Of a stretch of 64,000 bases of DNA, positions 29,090-39,859 are shown one piece after another (positions within the stretch are counted from its first letter, which is position 1; each line of letters opens with the position of its first letter). The notes under the pieces are model-generated. The model saw nothing but the letters and a program-made list of their open reading frames with translations, had not been told where the DNA came from and did not search any database. Both the position numbers and the translations under genes were made by a program. The DNA comes from Tiliqua scincoides. Lineage: Eukaryota; Chordata; Lepidosauria; Squamata; Scincidae. Location: positions 112,113,307 through 112,177,306 of the forward strand of contig NC_089822.1 of assembly GCF_035046505.1 (NCBI RefSeq), read 5' to 3'.

Positions 29090-30490
29090 CCCTTTTATAG
29101 TGTACCCTGTTTCATTCTGTGTTTCCATAAATTACTGTGAATATAGCTCCTAAAGAAAGACAAAAAAGCATCATGGGAAAAGTGGAAAAACAAGTGGAAT
29201 GTAAGAGAGTTGCTCAAAGTTTGCAACTAAAGCTTGAGGCGCTAAACCTCATTATGTGATGCTAGAAATTCTGAAACATTTTCATTGTCCAGTCTAACAC
29301 TTTATTGATGCAGTATAATGTTAATAATATAATTTTATTCTATTTTACGGTGTTGTGCAACCTTTTTCTTATGCTACTAGGTGTTTAGCATGATTTTAGG
29401 GTGACCTTGGAATGAATTAGGATTTTCCTCATTGAAATCAATGTAATAATTGTATCACATTTTCTTTCCATAGTACAGGAACAGAACAGCAGCAAAACTA
29501 ACTGTGTCAATTACTATGTTATCTTTGTACACTCAAACATTTCTGAGCAGATGCCAGTCAGTTTCAATTTCCCATTCAGGGCAATTGGGGTACAAAAATA
29601 TTCCAACCCTGTCAGAGCATACATTGCAATTTACAAAAACAAGTTGGGAACATGAAACATTACTTGTAATTGCATCAAGGCTGAGCACTATGGAGTTGCA
29701 GAAGACAGAATGATGACAAACATAATGATACAATGCCGTCACAATTCACCAGATGTTTTGATTGGGATGTCGGGATACTCACTAGTTCCAACTCTACCCA
29801 AGACTTTAAGAACTGGTGAGATATTGCCATATAATGTTTGGTGTTCCTAGGAGTGCAGCACATTGCAGTTGTTATCTTGTCAATGCCTGTTCTGGCCAGT
29901 TATTTCTTCAGGGCCTTAGGGTTTGCACCTAGTGCACCATTGACAGTAGGGTAGTGGTTGTTTTCTTTTCCCCACTGTATTTCAATTTCCAGGTCTTTGT
30001 ATTATTATTAATAACAACATTTTCCACTTCCCCCCACTATTTAGGGCAAAATATGTTCAAAATAAAGTGGGAAGTTCCTTGCAGTGGTGCTTTACTGGTC
30101 TGGAGTTTGACTTACAGAAGCAAAAACCAGGACACTGAGATAGCATCACTGATGTTAAAAATTCTTGTTCACATCCATATCCATGCAAACTTCTGCTGTA
30201 TACAGTTCTGGACTCAGATGGGAGGGTTGCAGAAGTTCTCCGCCTGCCTCCTTGAAGGAAAATGCAGGTCTGACAGACATCAGCTTCTCACATCAGTGCA
30301 TCCCTCCGGTGTCCTGAAAGATGTACTTCCAGGATGCAAATGGGAGGGCACCCCCCACATCTCCTCTGATGTCTCCCCAAAGAAAGCTGACCTGGAAAAA
30401 ATCAGAGGACTATAATTTCTTTTTAATGTTGGAAATGTGCTAGGCAAAAACTGGGCTCCCAAGGCAGCTTGCAAGAAACCTAGTTCAGTT
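29090..30490. other. Intergenic, nothing coding
   Basis: Contains a 25-bp motif at 29236-29260 shared with 14467-14491. No splice-supported exon or full transposon seen; the frame at 29954-30415 is unsupported. Confidence 0.4.
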
Positions 30491-30504
30491 TAATACTAAA
30501 AAGC

Positions 30505-30666
30505 CAGTGGTTCCTAAACTTTTTCAACAGGCTCCCTTGACCTACTGGGCCACTGACTACAGCTCCCCATTAGGGCTACAATCATATACATTGTATAGGG
30601 CAGCAGGTTTTTTCAAAGATTCCGTGGCTCCCCAGGGAGCCATGGCTCACAGTTTGGGAACCACTG
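30505..30666 (+). mobile_element. hAT MITE, 162 bp, with target duplication
   Basis: Ends CAGTGGTTCCTAAACTTTTT and CACAGTTTGGGAACCACTG are flanked by TAAAAAgc (30497-30504) and TAAAAAca (30667-30674), 6 of 8 matching. A truncated reversed relative is at 10612-10720. Confidence 0.78.
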
Positions 30667-30989
30667 TAAAAACAGAAGTGCTAATGCCTCATTTAGGGAG
30701 AGGGGCAGCCAACCTCCTGCAGCTTTTTGCTCCCAAACTACATGTTTCAGGCATGTGCCAAACTGAGCTCACAACCCCAGGGGCACTCTACTGAAATTAC
30801 CTGCATAAGTAACCTATAATTTTGATAAGATATCAAAAATCCTTCCAGAGGTATATTTCCCCCCCCCCCCAAGAACTTCCCTCTTATTCCTACCTAGGAG
30901 ATTATACTGCAGTGCTTAAAAGAAGACTTGCCAAATCTCATGCAGCTCTCCCTGCTCCAAGGATCTGACAGTCTAAAATGTTCGGGAGT

Positions 30990-31152
30990 AATTCTGACCA
31001 ACTTATAAGGGCAATGCAACTCCAAGGTAAGGGAACAAACATCCCCTTACCTTGAGGAGGCCTCATTGACTGCCACCCAACTGCAAGATGCTGCACATGC
31101 CCCTTGGTACAGCTATGCCAGTGTGGAAAAGTTGGTTAGGATTTGGGCCTTA
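30990..31152. mobile_element. Harbinger-type MITE
   Basis: atgcaactccaaggtaaggg, cttaccttgaggaggcctc and the right end gttaggatttgggccTTA follow the family. The left terminus is worn. Confidence 0.5.
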
Positions 31153-31264
31153 GTGGCATAACAGCAAAGAGGACAATGAGAAATACCCTGGATGGCCACC
31201 TTCCAATCCAGAGATGGGAGAGGAGGCAACTCACTGTAGTATCTCCCTTTGCAGTTCTGTCATC

Positions 31265-31731
31265 CATAAGAACATAAGAACAGCCCCACTGGATCAGGCC
31301 ATAGGCCCATCTAGTCCAGCTTCCTGTATCTCACAGCGGCCCACCAAATGCCCCAGGGAGCACACCAGATGCCCTCATCCTGGTGCCCTCCCTTGCGTCT
31401 GGCATTCTGGCATAACCCATTTCTAAAATCAGGAGGTTGCACATACACATCATGGTTTGTACCCCGTAATGGATTTTCCTCCAGAAACTTGTCCAATTCC
31501 CTTTTAAAGGCGTCCAGGCTAGATGCCATCACCACATCCTGTGGCAAGGAGTTCCACAGACCAACCACATGCTGAGTAAAGAAATATTTTCTTTTGTCTG
31601 TTCTAACTCTCCCAACACTCAATTTGAGTGGATGTCCCCTGGTTCTGGTGTTATGTGAGAGTGTAAAGAGCATCTCCCTATCCACTCTGTCCATCCCCTG
31701 CATAATTTTGTATGTCTCAATCATGTCCCCC
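31265..31731 (-). mobile_element. CR1 LINE, short 3' copy
   Basis: It starts (on +) with two CATAAGAA units and covers the 3' UTR and the last part of the reverse transcriptase (MIETYKIMQGMDRVDREMLF ... GLWNSLPQDV). The frame remains open to the truncation at about 31731. Same orientation as, and about 420 bp from, the copy at 32153-33613. Confidence 0.85.
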
Positions 31732-32152
31732 AGTGCAGCCTAGCTGGAGTCCTGCTCATCATAGCAGGTGAAGGGGAAGCACAAAAAGATTATAGAGGAA
31801 ACAGTCATGGAGTATTTAAAAGTCTCCTTCCAGTTTCTGGGTTTCCTAGAGAACAATGGGGAAACTAGGGATGAATGCATGCACATGCAGGAACACCTAT
31901 TCAAGCATTTCCATAAGTCAGTCTTAAATCACCACCAGAGCCTCTTTTCCTGCCATGTAATTGAATGCATGGATCAGTTTCAATGCAAACAAGACAGTGG
32001 CTTAGAGTGGTTTTTTTGCAATGTGAATAAGCATCCTGGCCAATGTAGGTGTTGCATGTACATTACAAAGTGATCGAAGCAAAGCAACTTTTCACTGCCT
32101 GTTGCAAAAACAACCTTCATACCAGCTTTCCACTGCAAAACTTTCAGCATCA

Positions 32153-33613
32153 CATAAGAACAGCCCCACTGGATCAGGCCATAGGCCCATCTAGTCCAGC
32201 TTCCTGTATCTCACAGCGGCCCACCAAATGCCCCAGGGAGCACACCAGATAACAAGAGACCTCATCCTGGTGCTCTCCCCTACATCTGGCATTCTGACTT
32301 AACCCATTCCTAAAATCAGGAGGTTGCGCATACACATCATGGTTTGTACCCCATAATGGATTTTTCCTCCAGAAACTCGTCCAATCCCCTTTTAAAGGCG
32401 TCTAGGCTAGACGCCAGCACCACATCCTGTGGCAAGGAGTTCCACAGACCGACCACGCGCTGAGTAAAGAAATATTTTCTTTTGTCTGTCCTAACCCGCC
32501 CAACACTCAATTTTAGTGGATGTCCCCTGGTTCTGGTATTATGTGAGAGTGTAAAGAGCATCTCCCTATCCACTCTGTCCATCCCTTGCAGAATTTTGTA
32601 TGTCTCAATCATGTCCCCCCTCAAGCGTCTCTTTTCTAGGCTGAAGAGGCCCAAACGCCGTAGCCTTTCCTCATAAGGAAGGTGCCCCAGCCCCGTAATC
32701 ATCTTAGTCGCTCTCTTTTGCACCTTTTCCATTTCCACTATGTCTTTTTTGAGATGCGGCGACCAGAACTGGACACAATACTCCAGGTGTGGCCTTACCA
32801 TAGATTTGTACAACGGCATTATAATATTAGCCGTTTTGTTCTCAGTACCCTTCCTAATGATCCCAAGCATAGAATTGGCCTTCTTCACTGCCGCCGCACA
32901 TTGGGTCGACACTTTCATCGACCTGTCCACCACCACCCCAAGATCTCTCTCCTGATCTGTCACAGACAGCTCAGAACCCATCAGCCTATATCTAAAGTTT
33001 TGATTTTTTGCCCCAATGTGCATGACTTTACACTTACTGACATTGAAGTGCATCTGCCATTTTGCTGCCCATTCTGCCAGTCTGGAGAGATCCTTCTGGA
33101 GCTCCTCACAATCACTTCTGGTCTTTACCACTCGGAAAAGTTTGGTGTCGTCTGCAAACTTAGCCACTTCACTGCTCAACCCTGTCTCCAGGTCATTTAT
33201 GAAGAGGTTGAAAAGCACCGGTCCCAGGACAGATCCTTGGGGCACACCGCTTTTCACCTCTCTCCATTGTGAAAATTGCCCATTGACACCCACTCTCTGC
33301 CTCCTGGCCTCCAACCAGTTCTCAATCCACGAGAGGACCTGTCCTCTAATTCCCTGACTGTGGAGTTTTTTCAGTAGCCTTTGGTGAGGGACCGTGTCAA
33401 ACGCCTTCTGAAAGTCCAGATATATAATGTCCACGGGTTCTCCCACATCCACATGCCTGTTGACCTTTTCAAAGAATTCTATAAGGTTGGTGAGGCAAGA
33501 CTTACCCTTACAGAAGCCATGCTGACTCTCCCTCAGCAAGGCCTGTTCGTCTATGTGTTTTGAGATCCTATCTTTGATGAGGCATTCCACCATCTTACCC
33601 GGTATGGATGTTA
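32153..33613 (-). mobile_element. CR1 LINE, 5'-truncated, young
   Basis: It runs from the 3' TTCTTATG terminus (32153) to a 5' junction at about 33613, where homology to the copy at 43505-46005 stops inside TSIPGK. Near-identity to that copy and an open frame over the whole remaining reverse transcriptase mark it as recent. No clear target duplication, as is usual for CR1. Confidence 0.9.
32337..33612 (-). CDS. CR1 reverse transcriptase, N-terminally truncated, open frame
   Basis: About 425 residues of CR1 ORF2 from TSIPGKMVECLIKDR to the C-terminus LEEKSIMGYKP. Motifs: YLDFQKAFDTVPH, SGVPQGSVLGPVLF, catalytic KFADDTKLF, and LGVVVDRSMKVS followed by MIETYKILQGMDRVDREMLF. The endonuclease and first reverse-transcriptase blocks are absent. 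The frame reads on 5' into flanking DNA to an ATG near 33713; that part is not CR1. Without the N-terminal half it cannot make a working enzyme. Confidence 0.85.
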
Positions 33614-34060
33614 TATGTATACATGATCCTCCCATACATATCTGTGGGCTGAGCACAGTGTGGCTTAAGTAAGCCTTGTTCTTGCTCCCTCCACCTGGCC
33701 AAGCACTGGCCATTTGGCAAGCCTTCCTTCACTTCCAGCTGCTGCTCAGGCCACAGGGTACACTCAACAGTCGATGGTTTGATCATATTGACAAAAACTC
33801 ACCGACAGCGTTGAATGTTCCACGAGACCTTTTGCCTTTCGTGGAGGCTGTGTGTAGGAGAGATGTCCAAGAGGAGGCGGTGAAGAAGGCATTTCAGGAT
33901 GGTAGGCTGCTCTCTCAGCCTCCATCCTTTATTGGTAACATGAAAAATAAAACAGCTTACCTTAGAGAACAAAGTCAGGCTGAGGCTGAATGGAAGAACA
34001 GCTGCAGCACTGATACCCTTGTGTTCTGTCCTGCTCTGCTTCCTTGACTGCTGCAGAACT
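33614..34060 (+). other. Open, CpG-bearing segment; possible exon at 33739-33901
   Basis: A 163-nt segment between a good acceptor (ccttcacttccag) and a donor (GGATG|GTAGGC) reads LNSRWFDHIDKNSPTALNVP and LLPFVEAVCRRDVQEEAVKK. It has about six CpGs in 120 bp while the surroundings have few. I do not recognise the protein. The frame stays open from 33676 to 34047. It could be a host exon, part of an unrecognised element, or chance. Confidence 0.3.
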
Positions 34061-35099
34061 TGGGAACTTGCATGGTTGGCCCTTTCTCTCTGTGCTTTTC
34101 GCTGTTCTGTGATGAGGAGCAAACACTGAGTGCACACAGGCTACCCTGCCTGGAAATCAAGCAAGAGTGAAAGCTTTACTTGTTTATTTGCTGCCTATCA
34201 TGTAGCTCTAAGGGTCCTGAGATCTTGCAATAGAGAACTGGTGGAAGGTTCAAATCCCATCTAAATTAGAGTTACTCTTTTTAAACTTCCTCTCATCCAA
34301 GTTTCCCTCTGGCCCCAAGCTGCCTGCTTTTCAAGTAGAGGGAAGCAAGAGATAGTTGGTGGCTTCTGTTTGGGTAAGGTAACTGATGAAAGGAAAGCCC
34401 CCTCCACCATCTGCAATCTTCTGGATACTGGTGTGTGAACATGGCCATGCCACAGTCTTGCCCATGTGATTTGGTTGTGGCACAACAGGCATGGACCTGG
34501 GACTTTGTTCTCGGGGCACTCAGGCTGCACTATATGAACTATAAGAGTTGGCTGTCAGACCCTCTGCTTTCTGAGTAGTGTGTAGGGATTGGGGAGAGCT
34601 GGGTTCATTCCATGCTCAGGTGTATGCCAGGGTTGCCACATTCCCATTCCCCCAAACTGATCCATACAATTTGCAGAGTATGCAAATTAAGTGGCAGGAC
34701 TGGTCAACTCTCACAGACACACATTCTTACTCACACCAACCACAGCTGAGACTCATGACATAAAATGAACCAATTAAGTCTTCAGGATGCTGTGTGACTC
34801 CTTTCCTCCCTTCGACTGGTTCACAAGTATTCCCATCACACACAGGAAGAAAGCGAACCATGAAGCTGGAGATTGATGCCATTTAGCAGTTGGTTGACTC
34901 CATGCAATACCTACAGCTTGAGCTTCTTTTTGGGGGGGGGTTGCAGCAGGTCTTTGGTTTCAAACAGCACACCAGTTCTTCAGCAGATGACTTTCCAAGG
35001 AAAAGGACAGCCAGCCAGAAATGTTAAAAGTAGAGACCAAAGAAGCCTCTGCAATGAGAAAGGAAAGAAATGTTAAGCCCCAGGGCTACTATAGGTATA
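34061..35099. other. Intergenic, nothing recognised
   Basis: No supported coding, RNA or repeat feature apart from a nine-G run at 34932-34940. Confidence 0.4.
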
Positions 35100-35104
35100 A
35101 CCAA

Positions 35105-35515
35105 ATTATTCACCCATGGTTTTATCTCAATGCGATGAGAAAAGTCATTTAACAATAGCCTCATTAATGTGACAGCGAGGGCAGCTGGCTGACAATCCAT
35201 CAATCATTCTCTCTCCAGACACTTAGAACAGCTTCACTCCAAGGCAAGTGACCTCTCCCTTCCCCCTGAGCACATGAAAGAATGAAAAATCACTTTGCAT
35301 CCTTTCCCAGCACTGCCTTCTGGGTGAAGGGAGGGGTAGCTGACTTGGAGTGAAGCCTTTCTAAGCACCTGGACAGAGACTGATTGATGAATTATCTGCC
35401 TAATGCCTCTGTCTTACCTCACAAAGGTAAGCAAGGCTGTTTTCAAATTGCCCAGCAAAGGGACATTGTTTTTTTAAATGGATTTACTTTAATGTGATTT
35501 TTGCCACACAGTCAT
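35105..35515. mobile_element. Foldback element with about 55-bp inverted arms
   Basis: The inner arms at 35193-35249 and 35339-35395 are reverse complements at about 80% (core gcttcactccaagg against cttggagtgaagcc; catcaatca against tgattgatga). Weaker complementarity may extend outward to an A/T-rich caattaatgtgac-type end on each side. No coding capacity; superfamily unknown. Confidence 0.5.
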
Positions 35516-35648
35516 GTGGCAAGTCATGGACTTTTTAAACCAGTCATGTGGGCAGACTTCAGATTTATAGGATCTGTGTTGTTTTTTAACTAGAACCCCC
35601 AAAGTCCACCATCTGGAGCCAGGTGCAAAACGGTGGCTCAGGGTGGTG

Positions 35649-35738
35649 GTGCATTTGGTGGGCCGCTGTGAGATACAGGAAGCTGGACTAGACAGGCCTA
35701 TGGCCTGATCCAGTGGGGCTGTTCTTATGTTCTTATGG
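35649..35738 (+). mobile_element. CR1 LINE 3' tail
   Basis: Ninety bases of the young CR1 3' end, gcatttggtgggccgctgtg to ttcttatgttcttatgg. Extreme 5' truncation. Confidence 0.85.
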
Positions 35739-35739
35739 T

Positions 35740-36785
35740 GGAGGCAGTTACCTACTCTGCCCTATGGACCAATACACTGGGATGACCTGAAAATCAACAT
35801 TAGAATTACAAGAGATCAGAAGGAAGTCCCTTAAACTATCAAAGGGACTATCACATTTATTCTGACATGTCATTTCCAGGACTAGGGCCCCACTTCCTGA
35901 AAGCTTATGCACAAATACATGGGCTTCAAAGGTGCTGCAAAGCTCTGTGGTTTTTGCAGAACAGGGATTCCAACAGCCTTGTTCTTGTTGCTCTTGTTAA
36001 ACAGTTGAGGAGTCAGAAACCCTTTTACCCATCTGTACATCCTACAGGTCATTCAGTAGATCTACTACAAGGTCCAGACATGCCTTCTGGCCTTGTCCAC
36101 CCTGCCTAACTCTCTCCTGCAAGCTCAAAAATTTTGTCTAATTTTCTTTTTTAAGGTCATTAAACCAGTGTCCATGGCAGTGAATTCCATAAGGTAGTTC
36201 TGCATCACATGAAGAAATACTCTGGTTTGTCCTGAACCTGCAGCCATTGATTTCAGTGGGTAAATAGAAAATCTCACTTCAGCCATGTAATCCTCATTCC
36301 TGCCCCTTCCTGCATATTTACAGTTTAGGAATGATACTGTATTGGCTGTACAACAAAAAATAGTTCATAAAATAGTTTCCATTGCTGAACAAAGCAATAA
36401 ATATATGCTCTGTAAACTTTTTTTTTTTTTTTGTGGTATATAACAGTATGTATAAATTTGTTGTAATATGAGACTATCTTCTTGCCAGGTGTCAGTCTGC
36501 ATTGCACGACTTGGCCAGCAGATGGCAGCTGCAAGCCTTAGAACCCCATTTTTTAATCTCACAGCACTCTGACAAGGTGCTAAAACTACCATCACTGGCA
36601 AGGCACACTGCACTGCTAGTGGAGGGCTCACATCCTCAATGACTCTATTAATAAATTAACTCCCCCAAACTCCCAAGCACACTGGTTAAAAATCACCGCC
36701 TTAGAACCTTAGTAAAGTTTCTTAAAATATGGCATTAGTCAAAGAAAGTTGGGGCTTCTCAAGCAATAGGAAGCAAAGGGGCTTC
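35740..36785. other. Intergenic, nothing coding
   Basis: A T14 run lies at 36419-36432. No exon or complete repeat recognised. Confidence 0.4.
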
Positions 36786-36789
36786 TTAA

Positions 36790-37142
36790 GTCTGTGCCAG
36801 CTATTTTGCCAGTATAGAATTGAGAACCTCTGTATCAGGCTTTGCAGCCCAACATGGAGTATAGGATATGGTGGAGCAGAGCTTCACTGGTCACATTCCC
36901 CCAGGCTGGTTCAACCGCCTGCTCTGCTCCCCCTCCCCAGAATGCCTCCCCTCACTCCCAAGACCTTCACCACCTCCCGGAGCTCTTACCATTGTCCGGG
37001 CAGTATCTGTCCAGTGTTGGGCCAGCTCTGGTGCTCCCTACACGGAGGGTGCCATAAATGTGCTTCATGAGACATTTATGATACCTAGCACTGGCACTAG
37101 AGCTCAGTGCCAGCGCTGGCCCATGATAGGATTTGAGCCCTG
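36790..37142. mobile_element. MITE relative of 7814-8110
   Basis: tgtgccagctattttgccag at the left and gcgctggcccatgataggat ... gagccc at the right recall the Harbinger-type family. The interior has GC-rich frames without meaning. Confidence 0.35.
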
Positions 37143-39585
37143 AGGATTGAACCCTAAGTGTGCTAAACCAAGTGACACTCAGTTGGACACTCATCTATGG
37201 CAGGCGGCCACTCCTTAAGGCTGTCAAGGCCTTGGCACATTTCAAGAATGCTGAATTGTACCACAGACCTGCAGCCCATCTGCTCAGCACCTGGAATGTG
37301 CATTCCAGTTGCATAACATGCATTCCAGCTATTGTGAATGCAACAACACTGGAGAACATGGTCTGGTTGCTGCCAGAAGCGGCAGGCAGCTGGGTCCATG
37401 AGACAATGGGAGCAGGCAGGGATGCCTGCTGCCACAGGTAAGACCACATGGGGGGTCAAGGAAAGGCAGGAAGGGGGTGAAACGGGCCAGAAGTGGGAGG
37501 AACAGGGAGGAGATGGGGCAGGGAGGAGGGCAGATTGGGTCTAGGGTGGGTTCAGAGGCATTGGCACCTGCCAAATCCAAATCCCTTTCCTGGTCATCAT
37601 CCTAATGTGGACTTGCACCAGTGATATTGACTCACCAACTGGCAGGGGCTCACCCTAATGGAAAGGAACAAACAAGGCAGAGATCCCACTTGGGTGTTTG
37701 TGTGTGGACTCCTCCTGGGGCAGAACTGAAGATGCAATTTTCTGCTGTTTTTCCCTTATAGGGTTGCCTTTCCCTACACCAGCTTTGTCATTGGCTTAGC
37801 ATTTTTCTGGTGTCAGGAGCATGTCCATCATCTCTTGGGAGGTTAAGATATGGCATACATTGACTCCTCATCCCTGCTATGGCTGTCCCACATTATGCCC
37901 CAATTGGTGGAGTTGTATAGCATGTCCTGCAAGAAGGTAAGAAGAACCTTCAGCTTAAACAGTCTTAAAAAGGGAGGGGGGCCTGTCCCACATCTGGAGA
38001 TGTGATACTATGCTAAATGGGGCCATGGAGTTGCCAAGGTAGCCAGGAAGTGTTGTGTACCTGCTTAAGAAGGAAATGAGAGGAAGGCAGCTGAGCCCAG
38101 AAGAGGCAAGCAACGGATGTCAAAGAAAAATCAAAAGGGAGATGAAAGAGAAGCCAGTGACCTTTCAATCCCCACAGGCCAGCTGTGTGTTCACTTTGCA
38201 ACCAGACGGCCCAGCAGAAACGAATGAGGAGGAATAAAGTGCTGCTGGGAGGGGGCAGCTTGTCTACACACAGCCAGGCTGCAGCCATGAAATCCACCCT
38301 GAAAAACACCCTGCAACATTCTCAACTTACTTTGTGCAGCATTTGGCTAAACAGACAGGATGATTCTAGTGTAGAAGCTAGCTCGCTGATGAGTGCCTAG
38401 AGCAGCAATAGTTGCCAGTCTGACTGAGTAAACAGCTGCTATTCTGCAAGGCCCGGTTTAAAGTCCAGGAGAACCGCTGGAAAAAGAGGCCACCTCTCTT
38501 GACATCTTGGGCCTTAGCGACAAGATCACTAAAACACAGGTAGAAGAATCAGCTCATTTGTGCTACTGGGATGGGCTGTCATGAGAGTGAGTAACGGAAA
38601 GGCTTTTTTCACAAGCTGTGGGGGGGGGGTGAGTGGGGGAAATGTGCATCAAACAGCTTGCTGATCACGCTGCATGGCTTCATCTCCAACAGCTCCATCC
38701 TGCTCCATCAAGCCCCTCCAACAGACAAGGTGTCTGGGATTCATCTGCTTGTCCTATTTTCCTTAATCTAGCCTTGCTTCTCTCAAATCCATCATATGCA
38801 GCATTATCTCCGCCTCTGCAAGGCTGTTTACCTCCCACAGGTGAAGTGCTTAACTAAAGCAGCTCCGCAGCACCTCTTACCCCATGTGCAAAATCTCTTC
38901 TCAGGTCTCTGGGTTTTCAGAGCAGCAGCTTTGAAGTTCAATGGAACTTGCTTCTGCCATTCCTTTCAAAGTGTCAGCAATGAATTTTTCTGCACGCTGC
39001 TGCTGCTCTGTGTGTGTGTTGGCGGCGGGGGTGGGTGGGAATCTCTGCCTAGAGCTGCCTGCATTTAGAGGCAGTGATTCAGGAGGCCTGCTTGGGATTA
39101 ATCAGCAGGCGATGCTCCTCCCTGCCTGGGATTTTGCTATGCTGCTGACAGCCATCCCTGTTAATGTATTCCATTCTGGCAGCAAATTGGAAAGAGAGTA
39201 AGGAGCTTAGGGATGCACAGCGCCTCTGTGCCCCAGTTACAAGTAGGCCCCCTAATCCCAGAGAGTGCTGAAAGTGGGAGATTCCCATTGGGTTGTTACC
39301 TAGTAGTCTCCTTAGCCAAATCTGGTAGAGAAGTCTTTACTAGGTTTGGTTCAAAGCATTTTGCTTCTTCCCACTCATTCCCAGAAAGTTATCCTGGAGA
39401 GCTTGGGCTGGAGGAATTGTCTTTTGTTTTTTGCCCAGAGTGTAGAAAGCAGTTTGAAAGAGAGCATTGTGGCAGGCAGGCACCCCACTTTTGCATCTGA
39501 GAAACAGGCTTTCAAAACCCTGTTTTAAGCAGAGGGGGACAAAGGAAAACATCCAAGGAAGCCACACACCCACTTTCAGCTCTCC
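37143..39585. other. Intergenic, no gene identified
   Basis: Many short frames exist (for example 37338-37544, 38185-38400, 39213-39500) but none has a recognisable product with splice context. G runs occur at 38620-38629 and around 39024. Confidence 0.4.
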
Positions 39586-39745
39586 TACTGCTTAGGAGGA
39601 ACATTTATAGGAAGCTCAAAGTGGTTTACATACAGGACCTTGCTGTAGGCCCTGTATGATCTCTTCTCATTACAGATGAAGGAGGGATGAGACTGAGATG
39701 GGACACTTCCCAATGCACAGCCTAGTCTCACAACAACTACAGTAC
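39586..39745 (-). repeat. MIR-like SINE remnant
   Basis: cattacagatgaaggaggga, then cccaatgcacagcctagtctcac and an upstream gctcaaagtggtttacatac tail, suggest a decayed tRNA-SINE. Confidence 0.35.
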
Positions 39746-39752
39746 TAGGGCT

Positions 39753-39855
39753 AAAATCCTATATTTGTTTTCCTGGGAGTAAGCATCATTTCCTGGGAGT
39801 AAGTGTCATTAAATGCAAGGGAACTTGCTTCTGAGTAGATATGTATAGGATTGTC
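39753..39855. repeat. AGTAAG palindromic repeat with internal duplication
   Basis: The half-unit TTTCCTGGGAGTAAGNNTCATT occurs twice in tandem (39770-39810) before gaacttgcttctgagtagat and gtataggattg. Confidence 0.7.
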
Positions 39856-39859
39856 ACTC

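Noticed and set aside
31768-32073. 101-codon plus-strand frame between two CR1 copies
   Set aside because: No recognisable product, no splice or promoter context; length is compatible with chance.
32682-33357. Plus-strand frames of up to 196 codons over the CR1 copy
   Set aside because: Antisense shadows of the CR1 reverse transcriptase; the same frames recur over the 43-kb copy.
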